Notes under the pieces: model-generated | Databases searched by the model: none | Told to the model about the DNA's origin: nothing | The model's input: only the letters and a program-made list of their open reading frames with translations | In this document: in pieces, positions 25,119 through 36,455 of the stretch | Layout of the letters: every line of letters starts with the position of its first letter | Numbering within the stretch: the first letter of the stretch is position 1 | DNA from: Daucus carota subsp. sativus | Taxonomy: Eukaryota > Streptophyta > Magnoliopsida > Apiales > Apiaceae | NCBI RefSeq assembly: GCF_001625215.2 | Contig: NC_030384.2 | Coordinates: forward strand, 40,892,390-40,956,389 | Direction of reading: 5' to 3' | Length of the DNA: 64,000 bases | Made by a program: the position numbers and the translations under genes

Positions 25119-26240
25119 TCATGGCTCGCAAAATTCTTTGAACGTGTGGATGGTCGGAGCCGGCTTGCCAAATTTGATCACTAACCGTACGTAATAAACA
25201 TTGTCCAAGACGTACGTCAGACGATCTCTGTTAGACCATCTCCAACCCATAACATCGAAATGGTGTAATTTTAACTTCATTTTGATGTGAAAATTACACC
25301 ATTTTAAAATTTCACTCCAACCCATCAATATCATATCGTATACCAAAAAAAATCTTTTTACACATATAATGAAATATTCTCCACTTTTTTAAGTCATTTA
25401 TATCAATATTTATCAATTTCATTGCTTAACATAGAATTTTAACAAGTTAACTAAACAAGCATCTCAAATAATTATAAATTCATCAACCAATTGAAGAGAA
25501 CAACTTAATTATTTAATTTTTGATACAAGAATATAAATTTATTAAAATTTTGGAATAAATAAAAAATGTGAATTAAATATTAAAGAAAGAACATTAATAA
25601 TAATTATGATTGAAAAATAAAAAACATAGTGTAATAGGACATAAAAGGAATAAATTTGTTTTGTCTCATAAGTGTGAGGGTATAGTAGGCAATTTCAAAA
25701 ACTCCAAAATTGGTGTAAAAATTACACCAAATGAACACTTGACACCAAATTTGGTGTCAACGAATTCATTTGGTGTAATTTTAAAACCATTTTGGTTTTG
25801 CATTGGAGTGACTTTTACACCAAAAATGACATCATTTTGGTGTTTTGGTGTTGGATTGAAGATGCTCTTATGATTCGACTCGGAGCCGCCGGTGTTGATT
25901 TTAAACCCACGTATCTGTAAAATAATAGGGGAGTAGTTTTGATTTTAAAAATTAAAGAAAGTAAAAAAAGCAGTTGAGTAAAGCACCTGGAACCGGAACA
26001 TGTACCGGTGGAAGACGAAGGGAGAGATGTTAACAACATTTGACGAAACTCTGGGAACAACGAAGAAACCATCATCACCACTATAAAACCAAATATAGCC
26101 CTCATGATACTACTGCCAACTGTGAAATCCCAAATCACCAGAAATAAATTTCTGTAACTGGTGATTTGAGGACTCGATAGTGTTCCAAATCTTATTGTAA
26201 TTTCACCATCGTATGCTCGGTCCATGATAAAATCTAGCAA
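25119..26240 (-). pseudogene. Decayed unidentified gene, split by a MITE
   Basis: Reading the minus strand downwards from 26,240 there is coding-like sequence: GYIWFYSGDDGFFVVPRVSS then NVVNISPFVFHRYMFRFQ, a GT donor at about 25,987, a putative acceptor at about 25,921, then IRGFKINTGG. A MITE (25,234-25,867) interrupts the gene. Beyond it an open frame reads LTYVLDNVYYVRLVIKFGKP and ends FCEP before the stop at 25,119. An in-frame stop near 26,109 and the MITE suggest it is broken. I do not recognise the family. The exon-like grammar and strong codon patterns argue that it was once a gene. Confidence 0.35.
25234..25867. mobile_element. Tourist/Harbinger-like MITE, 634 bp
   Basis: Ends GACCATCTCCAACCCA and (inverted) GAGCATCTTCAATCCA, flanked by TTA on each side (25,231-25,233 and 25,868-25,870), which fits a PIF/Harbinger-type insertion. 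The interior repeats TTGGTGTAATTTT-like words in both orientations. Confidence 0.7.
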
Positions 26241-26559
26241 CTCTTTGTTAGGCTGACAGCGGTGGGGCGACGGAGTTTGATTTCTGGGTCTGTTCTCATT
26301 GTCGAGTGGAAAGTTCTAGTCTGTAAAGAAAGAAAAAAGCTAGACAAATTCTTCTCCACGAAGCATGTACTAAATAAATAGGGAGCTCCCTGACCACCAA
26401 AAACAGTATTGCTCACAGGGGACCTATTATTCAGTTACGATATATTCCATTCTCTCCTCCTTTTATTTAATTCGAAAATCATCAAAAAAAATTAAATTTT
26501 AAGCATAACGGAATTCTTCTCATGTCCCCCCACTGCTTGGTTACAGAAATGACCGATTC

Positions 26560-26940
26560 CCGGATTATTAAGATTTTTAAGAAAGCAGGCCAAGGGTACA
26601 AGTCCCCTAGATTATTTTCAATAGGCAATCACTTTGTTTTATATTTTTTGTTGGAGAATTTTTCCGGTTCAACGAAGTCAATGTTTTATTCATTTTCATT
26701 TGCTTGTTTGATATAGAATATAAGTCATCTTGAAAATTATTTAGATTCCTTGAAAAAACATACCTTCTCAAAAGTTGGAGACATATATCCTCACCATTAT
26801 CTAGCGTAATTTTAGCCATATATCAACGGAGGAACCCAGAAAATATGTAATTGCAAGATATATTCCTGCAAAATGGAGCCGTATTTTCTTGTTAGTTTTT
26901 CTGGCTGATGTGTCTAGTGGCGGAATCAGGAGTAAGATTT
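26560..26940 (+). repeat. Oldest diverged copy of the mL41 upstream region
   Basis: This stretch (from ATTATTAAGATTTTTAAGAAAG to GCTGATGTGTCT) follows, with scattered differences, the same order of words as 30,010-30,410, 35,870-36,080 and 39,735-40,135. Shared words include CAATCACTTTGTT, GAGAATTTTTCC, CATTTGCTTGTTTGAT and GCCGTATTTTCTTGTTAG. No mL41 coding exon follows it. It shows that the SUN/mL41 locus was duplicated more than twice. Confidence 0.75.
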
Positions 26941-27508
26941 AAGGGCTCAAATTTGGAAATAAGTTAGATTGTAAATGACTGATTGAAATTTAAATACCGA
27001 ACCTCGGTATCACATTCATCAAAGAGAGATGACCATCTTTCTAGGTTGCACGTATTGATTAGTTAAAAGGTCAGAAAAAGAACATTGTTCTGAGCATTAA
27101 CATAAATATAACAATAAGAAGCGGCGTCGAAAAAAAAAATTGACTTACAGAACAATAATTTTTTTACGCCTCATAATGGCTGTAGACTACCGAAAAAGCG
27201 TAAGCAACTGGTTCCAAGTGACATGGTTTACGTTATTCCTTTCCAATATGTCTCCATTTCTATGTGCGGCGTGATAAGATAAGGATCACTAGGGGCCCGG
27301 TTTGTCCTTCTTTCCGCCAGAAGTCCATTGCCGAAAATATTAAGCCTAGCAAAGGCAGGGAGTCGGAGAGAGCAGGTCGCAGACATGTGGGCATTGGGAG
27401 CTGGCCGTTGGGAGGGAGAGCGCAACTGAGCAGGTTGTTGCGGATTGAATGAATTTATCTCAGTGAGAAGCTGAGTTAGGGTAGTGTCAAGTGTGTGCGT
27501 ATGACTTA

Positions 27509-27894
27509 GAGCATCTCCAACCCATCAAAACCCTTAGCTAAAATTCATTAAATCATACCATAAATTAAAATTATAGATAATGTGTGAAATTTGCTCCACT
27601 CCAACCACATATAACCCTTGTCTAAAAATATAGCCAACCAATTGATGTTGGCTATATTTGGCCAACCACTACAGGCCTGTAGCAAGATTTCGTATCATTT
27701 ATTACCATATGATAATATACATTATATTTATAACAATTTGAAAAAAAATAATAACTTACTATTTATGAAATACAGCTAACCAATATAGTCAGTACCATCG
27801 AAGCAAAATGGCTTACAGCTTCAACAAATTTTACATAATATATTACATGTCCAATTTAGCCAATCACTTTTAACCAACACCGTTGAAGATGCTC
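27509..27894. mobile_element. Tourist/Harbinger-like MITE, 386 bp
   Basis: Ends GAGCATCTCCAAC and inverted GAGCATCTTCAAC with TTA on both sides (27,506-27,508 and 27,895-27,897). Non-coding, AT-rich interior. The ends are shared with the element at 25,234. Confidence 0.75.
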
Positions 27895-27942
27895 TTATAA
27901 ATGCACTCCCTCCGTCCCATAATTCTTCGCTTGTTTGACTTT

Positions 27943-28445
27943 CCATTTGCTTCGATATTCGAAACCTTTCTATCCATACGATTGATCAAAAAAACAAGTA
28001 GAAGAAAAAACCCTAATGTTGTGTTTGGTTGGGGTGAATGGAATGGAATGGAATGAAATGAGTAAAAATAAAAGAAAATGATAAAGTGTAGGAGGGAGGA
28101 CTTTGAAAAAAAATGAGTGAGTGCAAATTTTGTATGATTAGATTTGGGTAGAAAATTGGTATGATAAGGAATGGAGCATTCCTTCACAAAATGGAGAATT
28201 TGAAGAATGAAATAATAGAAGGAATGAAATTATTATACATTCAACTAAATTATAGTTCAAATCTCATTCCATTCCCTCCATTTTCATTCACCCCAACCAA
28301 ACACAACATAAGTCTCTTGTCAACAGAATGACCAGCTTTTACCACCATCGTACGCTGTCTTATGTCTTCGGCAGGGGATTGACGGAGCTTCGAAATCGGG
28401 TTTCATTGATGTATTCGGTTCTATATTTCCATCTTTCTCTGCCAT
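27943..28445 (-). pseudogene. SUN-domain gene fragment (copy A), split by a MITE
   Basis: Minus strand from ATG at 28,445: MAEKDGNIEPNTSMKPDFEA is nearly the same as the start of the SUN copies at 32,678 and 47,085. The frame breaks after the CRRHK segment. The copy continues past a 292-bp MITE (28,017-28,308) to the VSNIEA codons near 27,943 and then stops. The coiled coil and the whole SUN domain are missing. A partial CTCCCTCCGTCC element end lies at its lower border (27,905). Non-functional. Confidence 0.85.
28017..28308. mobile_element. Tourist/Harbinger-like MITE inside SUN copy A, 292 bp
   Basis: Starts TGTTGTGTTTGGTTGGGG and ends in its inverse CCCCAACCAAACACAACA, extending to about 24 bp of perfect terminal inverted repeat. 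TAA flanks both sides (28,014-28,016 and 28,309-28,311). The uninterrupted site is visible in copies B (near 32,534) and C, which proves the insertion and its 3-bp duplication. Confidence 0.92.
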
Positions 28446-28559
28446 GGATGTTAAGGGTTTAACTACCAAAGCAAAGCTGCTAGAACAAGAGGAAAAAAAA
28501 AAAGCTATTATAAATTTATAACAGACAAAAAAATTATATAGTTTCACGAATAATAAGGA

Positions 28560-30838
28560 ACTTTATACAGCCGCGTGCAACATATGTTGCGTATGGGACT
28601 GTTGAGCTATACTTCAGACTCCTTGATCGTAAAAGAATCCTGCCCCGGGAAGATTTAGAATTCTTGTTTTAATTAATAAACTATTAAAGCAGAAAATATT
28701 AATATAAGTATTATTTAGAGAATTCAGTTTGAAGATATTAATGTATTTACAGTTTTTATGATCGATATATTTCAAGCTTGATAATATATATAGGTTCAAT
28801 TGTCAAAAAAAATTACCAATAGCAACCGTTAAAATCAAAAAAATATTTAATATTATACAAATATTAATGGACTGTATATATTTATAATAAAATAAATAAA
28901 AATATTAAACTTATCAACACGCTAGAACATAAAAAAATGTATTTTAATATTTTTAGAAGATATATGTTAACGTCTATATTAATTAATATATAAAGATCAT
29001 TAGATTCAAAATCTGTGAATTGGATTTCCATCTCAATTTTTGAATTTTTTTGAGACCGTAGATCAAATCCACATCACATAAAAAACTTGGATTTTTTAAT
29101 ATTGAATTTGAATTTGAAATTTGAAGAACTTGATCCCTTCCGATGCTAATCAGTGTTCTAAAAATCCCCGATTTAACCGATTAATCCTCTGCATGGTTGG
29201 CCACCGATTTGATTTTTGAAATCCGATTAATCCTTATATATATTTCTTAATCAAAATATATATGATAAATTATTAAAATTAAAATACTATATTACTTTGA
29301 ATATGAATAATTATAGAGTTTATGGATATAGTAAATATATTAGTTACTAAATAGCTAATATAATAATAACTAAATATTAAATAATATTTTAATATTAAAA
29401 TAAATCCAATTTTCACTCGATTAATCCTTCCGATTAATCCCCGATTTTCGATTAATCCCTGAATCAGTAGCTCAACCGATTAGGTCCGATTCCCGATTCT
29501 TGTAACACTGATCTAGATACAAATAAATAAAATTTGGTATTTTAATTACAAATAATCACATTCAATAAAGAACATGTTTTACAATGTTCAATTTTTTACA
29601 ATATTATTTTCTATTCAAGTTTCTTTATCCAAATATATAGTATTTCAAAAATATATTTAATTGCGACTTCAATTAACCAATTACAAAAAAAAACTTACTG
29701 CAACCCAAATTATCAAAATGGTATACTATCAAAATTATTATTTTCTTTATGACAAAAAAAATAAATTATTGTTTTCTTAGTTTTGGACAAATCTTAAGCT
29801 AATGTGGTTTAAGGCTTTAAGCATCGAAAAGACTCCATATTGGTCAGGCAGGCCCAATATGCATGTAGTTTGAATCTGTGGAAACAGCCTCATCTTATCA
29901 ATCCCTTACAGGTCTTTCCCCCATTTCTGCTTGGGTTGATTGCTGTATTTATATATTTTATTTATTTGTCTTGTTTTTATGATTATGGGTCGTGATATGC
30001 ACGATGCTCGGATATTAAAGATTTTTGAGATTGTAGCCCAAGTGTTTGATACAAGTCCTCCAGAATTATTTTCAATAAACAATCACTTTGTTCTTATATT
30101 TTCTGTTAGTAGGTAGTTGAGAATTTTTCCTGTTTTTTTAATTAGCAAAAAAAAAAAAAATTCGGTTTTTTAGAACGAGGTCAATGTTTTGTTCATTTCA
30201 TTTGCTTGTTTGATGTGGAATCTTGAAAATTATTCAGATAAAATTTCCCTTCTGAAAAATTTCTAGACATGTCCTCACCATTCCTTAGTGTGGTTTTAGC
30301 TATATTTCAACGGAGGATCTCCAAAAAATATGTAATTTCACATAAGATGTATTCCTGCAAAATGTAGCCGTATTTTCTTGTTAGTTCTTTTGGTTGATGT
30401 GTCTGATTGCTGAACTCATACGGGCACTTAATTGATATCTAGGTGGACCTTGTGTACCTGTAGTTTCTTCATTCAAATATATAGCAACAAAAAATACATT
30501 ATGGTTGCTGTCTACATTAGATTTGGTTTTCTATATTCTAGAAGTTGTTTATTAACCAACTTGCCTCAGTAGTAAGAATTTTAAATGTCGTATACATGTT
30601 TATTTATTTTTCCTATAGCATGAATATTGTGCGAGTAAGGCATTTACGATCTCACTATTAGTGATTATGTATATAATCATCCTATCTCCACCACTTGGTT
30701 TAAATCAGCTAAAAACTTGTCTTCAGCTCAACCCATCCTCCACAACTGAATGCCTTTAGCATAACAGTGATTACTTTTTGTTTTATACTGATTTGAGTAA
30801 TCTTTGCTTGGATTTGCAGGCGTAGTTGGTTTCTTTTA
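28560..30838 (+). repeat. Copy A of the SUN-mL41 intergenic region
   Basis: Collinear, with divergence, with 34,060-36,440 (copy B) and 48,450-50,775 (copy C). It lacks the 440-bp inverted-repeat element and the Stowaway element found in B and C, and carries its own hAT-like insertion at 29,151. It ends at 30,838, just after the intron acceptor and GGCGTAGTTGG leader of mL41, and is joined directly to the 3' flank of SUN copy B, so its mL41 coding exons are gone. Confidence 0.85.
29151..29510. mobile_element. hAT-like MITE, 360 bp
   Basis: Ends CAGTGTTCTAAAAATC and inverted CAGTGTTACAAGAATC. The ends are rich in CGATTAATCC words and the centre is AT-rich. It is absent from the same position in copies B and C. 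A clear target duplication could not be seen, so the superfamily is inferred from the CAGTG ends. Confidence 0.65.
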
Positions 30839-31038
30839 CGTAATTTTCTTCATCTTCTAACAATCAATTTACATAATATAAATGCTATAAGAAGGTTTAT
30901 GATAGATAAGCATGATTTAAACAAATCTCTGGAATAAAATAAGAATAAATAACGAATAATAAATACCAGAACAATACGTTCAGCACAAATGAGTCGGTAC
31001 TCAAGTAAAAAAAAAGAATCCACTACGTTTACTACGTA

Positions 31039-31342
31039 CTCCCTCCGTCCCTATTTATCTGTCCATTTTGGAAGTAAAAATTTGTCCCTATTTATCTGTC
31101 CATTTATACTTTCAAAACTAATTTAATGATAGTTTTTCAAATATATCTCCATAATTTCAATTTTCAAGTCTTGACTTATTTAAAACTTGGTTGAATTCAT
31201 GTTTTCAAGACATAAAGTAGGGGCATTCCACCATTTTCAAGATATTAATTAGAGGTATTTAATGAAAAAGTTCATGCAATCAATTATTCCTTGGTATGTG
31301 TTTTTTTCCCCAAAATGGACAGATAAAAAGGGACGGAAGGAG
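31039..31342. mobile_element. Stowaway-like MITE, 304 bp (copy B)
   Basis: CTCCCTCCGTCCCTATTTATCTG opens the element (first bases) and the inverted AAAGGGACGGAAGGAG closes it, with TA on both sides. It lies just downstream of SUN copy B. Confidence 0.8.
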
Positions 31343-31418
31343 TACTAATTAAGGAGGAAAAGGAAAGAGCGAGGGACAAACAACACAACGGAGGAACTTA
31401 ACCTCAAGACTAGCAGAA

Positions 31419-32678
31419 TCAGATATCAGGTTGATAGCCATGGACCCTGAAGCGATATATGCATGTATAAGAAGGGTTTCCATAGTTGGAAGTGAAGTCG
31501 AGCCTTACTGTGTCGATGACGCGAGATGAGTCTGATACATCAAAAGTCTGAACACTGCTCTTCTCCAGGTCGTAGGTGAAATTACCTAGAAAATACATAC
31601 TCAAATCACGAGTTATTTTTTTCCTGCTGAACCATCCATATACTCTGCAGTCCTTTGGAGCACTCGACCGGTTATCAACAACACTCTGTCCATAAGCAAT
31701 TAGATGAACATCAATTAAGAAAATTTACAGGCTTGGTAAGTGGAAAATAATTATAATACACAAGCGTAATGAAGTTGAACCTAGCACTATATAATAATAA
31801 AGGCTCATGTTAGAGAAATCATAATAATTATATATTCGCCCCCTACAAAAGATAATGATTCATGAAATAGTTCTATAGTAGAGACCAAACAAAGTACACT
31901 ATAGCAGTACAAGTAGCATGTGTAGGATCGATTGATTACCTTGGCAACATGTTCTAAAGTAACAGCCTGAGGAATTATGGCACTTCTGAGCTTGATCTCT
32001 ACAAAACCCCTGTTTCCTTTCAGACCAAAGCATTCACCTGGCTGGCCAAAACTAGGTGTTATCATCCTCACTGGATCAGCAAAATAATCAGCCTTCACCG
32101 AATGTTTCCTGACAACAGCCCCGCCAGATGCATAATCTTCCCTTCCAAGCATGTTTTTCAATCTCTTCCATGACAATATCCCTCATCAACACCCTCATCT
32201 CATTCAAATCAACATTCCCATCGTTCCCTCCTTTCCTATTGTTATAATCCTCACAAACCCTTTTAAATTCCTCCCTCATCACCACCCTCATCTCATTCAA
32301 ATCAACATACCCATCGTTCCCTCCTTTCCTATTGTTATAATCCTCACAAACTTCTTCCTTTGACAACCCCTCATTCTCACTAAAATACTTGTCCAAACTC
32401 CCCATTCGACCACTCAACATATTCGTTCTACTCCTCAACTCAATCAATTCTCTTTCCATGTCTGAAGTCTTTGCTTCGATATTCGAAACCTTGCTATCCA
32501 TGCGACTCAACAAAAAAACAAGTAGAAGAAAAAAACCTAAGTCTCTTGTCAACAGAATGACCAGCTTTTGCCACCACCATACGCTGTCAGCTTTATGTCT
32601 TCGGCAGGGGATTGACGTGGCTTCGAAACCGGGTTTTATTGATGTATTCGGTTCTATATTTCCATCTTTCTCTGCCAT
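31419..32678 (-). pseudogene. SUN-domain protein gene, copy B, frameshifted
   Basis: Minus strand. The first coding part runs 32,678-31,940 and the last exon 31,685-31,419 (GT/AG intron between). SUN proteins sit in the inner nuclear membrane and bind KASH partners across the envelope. Visible in order are a short N-terminus (MAEKDGN), a membrane segment FFLLLVFLL, a coiled coil starting SNIEAKTSDMERELIELRSR, and a SUN domain with YASGGAVV, LRSAIIPQAVTLEHVAK, RSSAPKDCRVYGW, FTYDLEKSSVQTF and CIYRFRVHG. Between EEIEKHA (about 32,133) and GREDYASGG the frame is lost by what looks like a small deletion, and the domain also lacks about 20 residues found before PSFGQPG in typical plant SUNs. A 31-residue segment is tandemly duplicated. 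Exon 2 remains conserved, so decay is recent, or a truncated product is made. Confidence 0.85.
32191..32351. repeat. 93-bp internal tandem duplication in SUN coding sequence
   Basis: Two successive copies with period 93 bp (31 codons) encode the VCEDYNNRKGGNDG / DLNEMRV segment twice; Y and N, V and L differ between copies. Present in both copy B and copy C, therefore older than their separation. Confidence 0.9.
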
Positions 32679-34369
32679 GGATGTTAGCACTAAAGGGTTT
32701 AACTACCAAAGCAAGCTAGAACAAGAAAAAATAGCTAGAGAGCAATTATAACAGATAAAAAAAATACAGCTGCATGCAATATTATATACTTTATATAATA
32801 AGCGTAGGGGAGATAATTTGGTCGCGTCGCATGGTCCAAAAGCTTATCATTGTATATTGAATAAATAGGTCCAAAAGCTTATCATTGTATATTGAATAAA
32901 TAAGTACCGTTAGATTAGAATAAAATTAACTTCTAATCATATAAGGCAGCTCCAAAAGATTATCATCTGTTATATCATATATTGAACAACTAAGTACCGT
33001 TACATTAGAACAAAATTAACTTCTAATTCTATAAGGCAACTGATATCTACTTGTATGTTTATAATTCTTTTTCTGAATCCAAAATAAATCCTGTCTTTCA
33101 CATTTTTATGATTTTTTTAATCTAAAATAAATATTTCCTAACAGTTTTAATTGTACAATCATATAAATCACACCGTCACAAAAATATTTTAATCTAGTAT
33201 ATTTTAAAATTAATAAGCCAGATATTTTAATCCAAAATAAATATCAAGGGAGATAATTCGGTCGCATGATCACATGGTCCAAAAGCTTATCACCCGTTGG
33301 ATGGATCGTATATTGAACAAATAATTACCGTTAGATTAGAACAAAATTAACTTCTAATTATATAAGGCAACTTATATCTACTTGCATGTTTATAATTTTT
33401 TTTGTGAATCCAAAACAAATTATGTCTTTCACACGTTTATGATTTTTGTAATTCAAAATAAATATTTCCCACCAGTTTTAATTGTAGAATCATATAAATC
33501 GCATCGTCACAAAATTATTTTTATCTAATATATTTTAAAATTAATAAGCTGGATATTTTAATCCAAAATAAATATTCCCCACCAGTTTTAATTGTAGAAT
33601 CATATAAATCGCACTGTCACAAAATTATTTTTCTCTAATATATTTTAAAATTAGTAAGCCAAATTTAAATCATATTATAATAATCTAATATAAAATACAT
33701 TTATAAATATAATCTAATGGAAGTTAACGTCACATATTCTACTCAATATATATTAAAATTTGATAGAAAAATTTAATACTATGGCATGATACATAAGAGA
33801 AAAGGAATGGCTTGATTACAATAGTTTATTTTAAAGCCTCGGATGATCCAACATGTGTAACCACTGTTTTTGTTTTTTTGACAGAAACAAGTCTAGCTAT
33901 ATATTTTTACAATAATTCTGACTTACAAACAAATCATAATTTCAAATTTTGTTTAATTAAAAATTTTAATTTATTATTTATATAAATTCTTTCACTTCAC
34001 TTACAATATATTTAAAAAAATTATAAATAATTAAAAAACTCTAATGCCCTTGCACGGTCATGCGCGTACGGGGCTCTTGATGAGTTATATTTCCGACTCC
34101 TGATTGTAAAAGAATCCTGCCCAGGGAAGATTTAGAATTCTTGTTTTAGTTAGAAAACTATTAGAGCAGAAAATATAAATATGTTACTTGGAAAATTCAG
34201 TTTCAAATTAAATATAAATGTATTTAAAGTTTTTTTGATCGATACATTTCAAGCTTGATAAAATGCATGGGTTCATTTGTAAAAAAAAAAAAAAAAATAC
34301 CAATAACCATTCTTAAAATCAAGAAAAATATTTAAGATTATACAAATAATGGGCTGTATATATTTATTA

Positions 34370-34809
34370 GAGTAAAGTGCACTTTGTGTACTCCTACTTT
34401 ACTCAAAACACCATTTGTAATATTAATTGTAGTTCAAAATCGAGTACTTGCAATATCAATTTTTGTATTTTATTTCACTTTGTTATATTCCGTTAATTTG
34501 GATCAATTCCGTTAGTGATTTAAGGAGTATAATGCACTTTGTGTATTCGCACTTTACTCAAAAAATCACTTGCAATACTCTGGTTGAAAATTTACGGTAA
34601 AGTGCGAGTACACAAAATGCACTTTAAGTAAAGTGTGAGCACAACGTGCACTTTACTCTCTAAATTATTAACGGAATTAACCTAAACAGACGGAATTCAA
34701 CAAAATGTAATGACATACAAAAATTGATATTGCAAGTGCTCGATTTTGAATTACAATATTGCAAGTGATGTCTTGAGTAAATTAGGAGTACACAAAATGC
34801 ACTTTACTC
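34370..34809. mobile_element. Inverted-repeat (MULE-like) element, 440 bp, copy B
   Basis: Begins GAGTAAAGTGCACTTTGTGT and ends with its inverse. Inverted arms extend about 200 bp, so the whole element can fold back. Flanks are 9-bp near-duplicates TATTTATTA (34,361-34,369) and TATTTACAA (34,810-34,818). Copy A has the empty site TATTTATAA near 28,880. The 9-bp duplication and long arms suggest Mutator-like origin. An equal-length copy is at 48,738-49,177. Confidence 0.72.
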
Positions 34810-34922
34810 TATTTACAATAAAATAAATAAAAAATTTAAACTTGTCGACACACTTAGAATATAGTTTTATTAAAACAATGTATATTTAATATTTGTGGAG
34901 ATATATTTTAAGGTCTATATTA

Positions 34923-35179
34923 CTCCCTCCGTCCCCTTTTACATGTTCATGTTTGATTTTTGACCAGTCAAATTACTATATTTTGACTGAAATTTTACAA
35001 ATATCATATAATTCAAAAAATAATAAAAATAATATCATCAGAAAGTATATTTAGCGTATTTTAATATGCAACTTTCAGATTTCAAAAATAATGAAGAGAT
35101 AATTTGTAATGTTTAGTCAAAATTTGGTCAATTTGACTGATCAAGTCAAATGGAGACATGTAAAAGAGGACGGAGGGAG
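34923..35179. mobile_element. Stowaway-like MITE, 257 bp, copy B
   Basis: CTCCCTCCGTCCCC to GGACGGAGGGAG with TA flanks. The near-terminal ACATGTTCATGTTTGA also has an inverted partner at the other end. Same element at 49,291-49,547 in copy C, absent from copy A. Confidence 0.85.
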
Positions 35180-36455
35180 TAATATATAAAGAGTCTATTA
35201 GATTCAAAATCTGTGAATTGGATTCGGATATCAGTTTTGAATTTTTTTTAACGTCCGTACATCGAATCCACGTCATATAAAAAATTTGGATTTTTGTGAT
35301 ATTGAATTTGAATCTGAAATTTGACAAACCTGGTCCCATCCGATTACTATATATATAGACCTAGATCTAAATAAATAAAATTTGGTGTTTTAATTACAAA
35401 TAATCCTATTCAACAAAGAACATGTTTTACAATGTTTAATTTTTTTACAATGTTATTTTCTATTTAAGTTTTTTTATCCAAATATATATTATTTCAAAAA
35501 TATATTTAATTGCGACTTCAATTAACCAATTACAAAATAATAAAAACTTACTGCAACCTAAATTATCAAATTGGTATACTATCAAAATTATTGTTTTCTT
35601 AGTATCTTAAGCCCAATGTAATTTAAGCATCGAAAAGGCTCTTGTTGGTCAGTCCATTCAAGAAACATTGCAGGCCCAATATGCATGTAGTTTGTATAAA
35701 CGTACTCTTTACTCTTTAGTCTTTACTAGTGCTACTGTGCTGGAATTGTAAAATCCTCGTCAATTCCTTGCAGGTCTTTTCCCCATGTCTGCTTGATTGC
35801 GGTATTTATATATTTTATTTAGTTGTCTTGTAAGGTGATAATGGGTCGTGAAATGTATGATGCTAAGATTATATAGATTTTTGAGAATGGAGGCCAACTG
35901 TTTGATACAAGTCCCCTGAAATTATTTTCAATAAGCAATCACTTTGTTTTATATTTTTTGTTAGTAGGTAGTTGAGAATTTTTCCGGTTCTTTAGAACGA
36001 GGTCAATGTTTTGTTCATTTTCATTTGCTTGTTTGATCTGGAATATAAGACATCTTGAAAATTATTTAGATTCCTTGAAAAACATCCCCTGAACTCATAT
36101 GGGCACTTAAGTGATATCTAGGTGGACCTTGTGTACCTGTAATTACTTCATTCGAATATATAGCAACAAAAAATACATTATCGCTGCTGTCTACATTGGA
36201 TTTGGTTTTGTATGTTCTAGAAATTGTTTATCCAACCAACCTTTCTCAGTATATATATGTTTATTTTTTTCCTAAGCATGAATATTGTGTGAGTAAGGCA
36301 TTTACAATCTCAGCTAAAAACTTGTCTTCAGCTCAACCCTTCCTCCGCAACTGAAGGCCTTTAGCAGAACAGTAATTACTTTTTGTTTTATACTGATTTG
36401 TGGGATCTTTGATTGGGTTTGCAGGCGTAGTTGGTAACTTCTAAAAGGGAGTGAA

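Noticed and set aside
32151..32363. Plus-strand frame with tandem HLIQINIPIVPSFPIVIILT repeats
   Set aside because: It is the antisense of the 93-bp tandem duplication in the SUN coding sequence.
31419..32678. SUN copy B as an intact gene with a hidden intron
   Set aside because: No GT/AG pair around 32,133 restores the frame; the two reading frames overlap directly, which fits a small deletion better.
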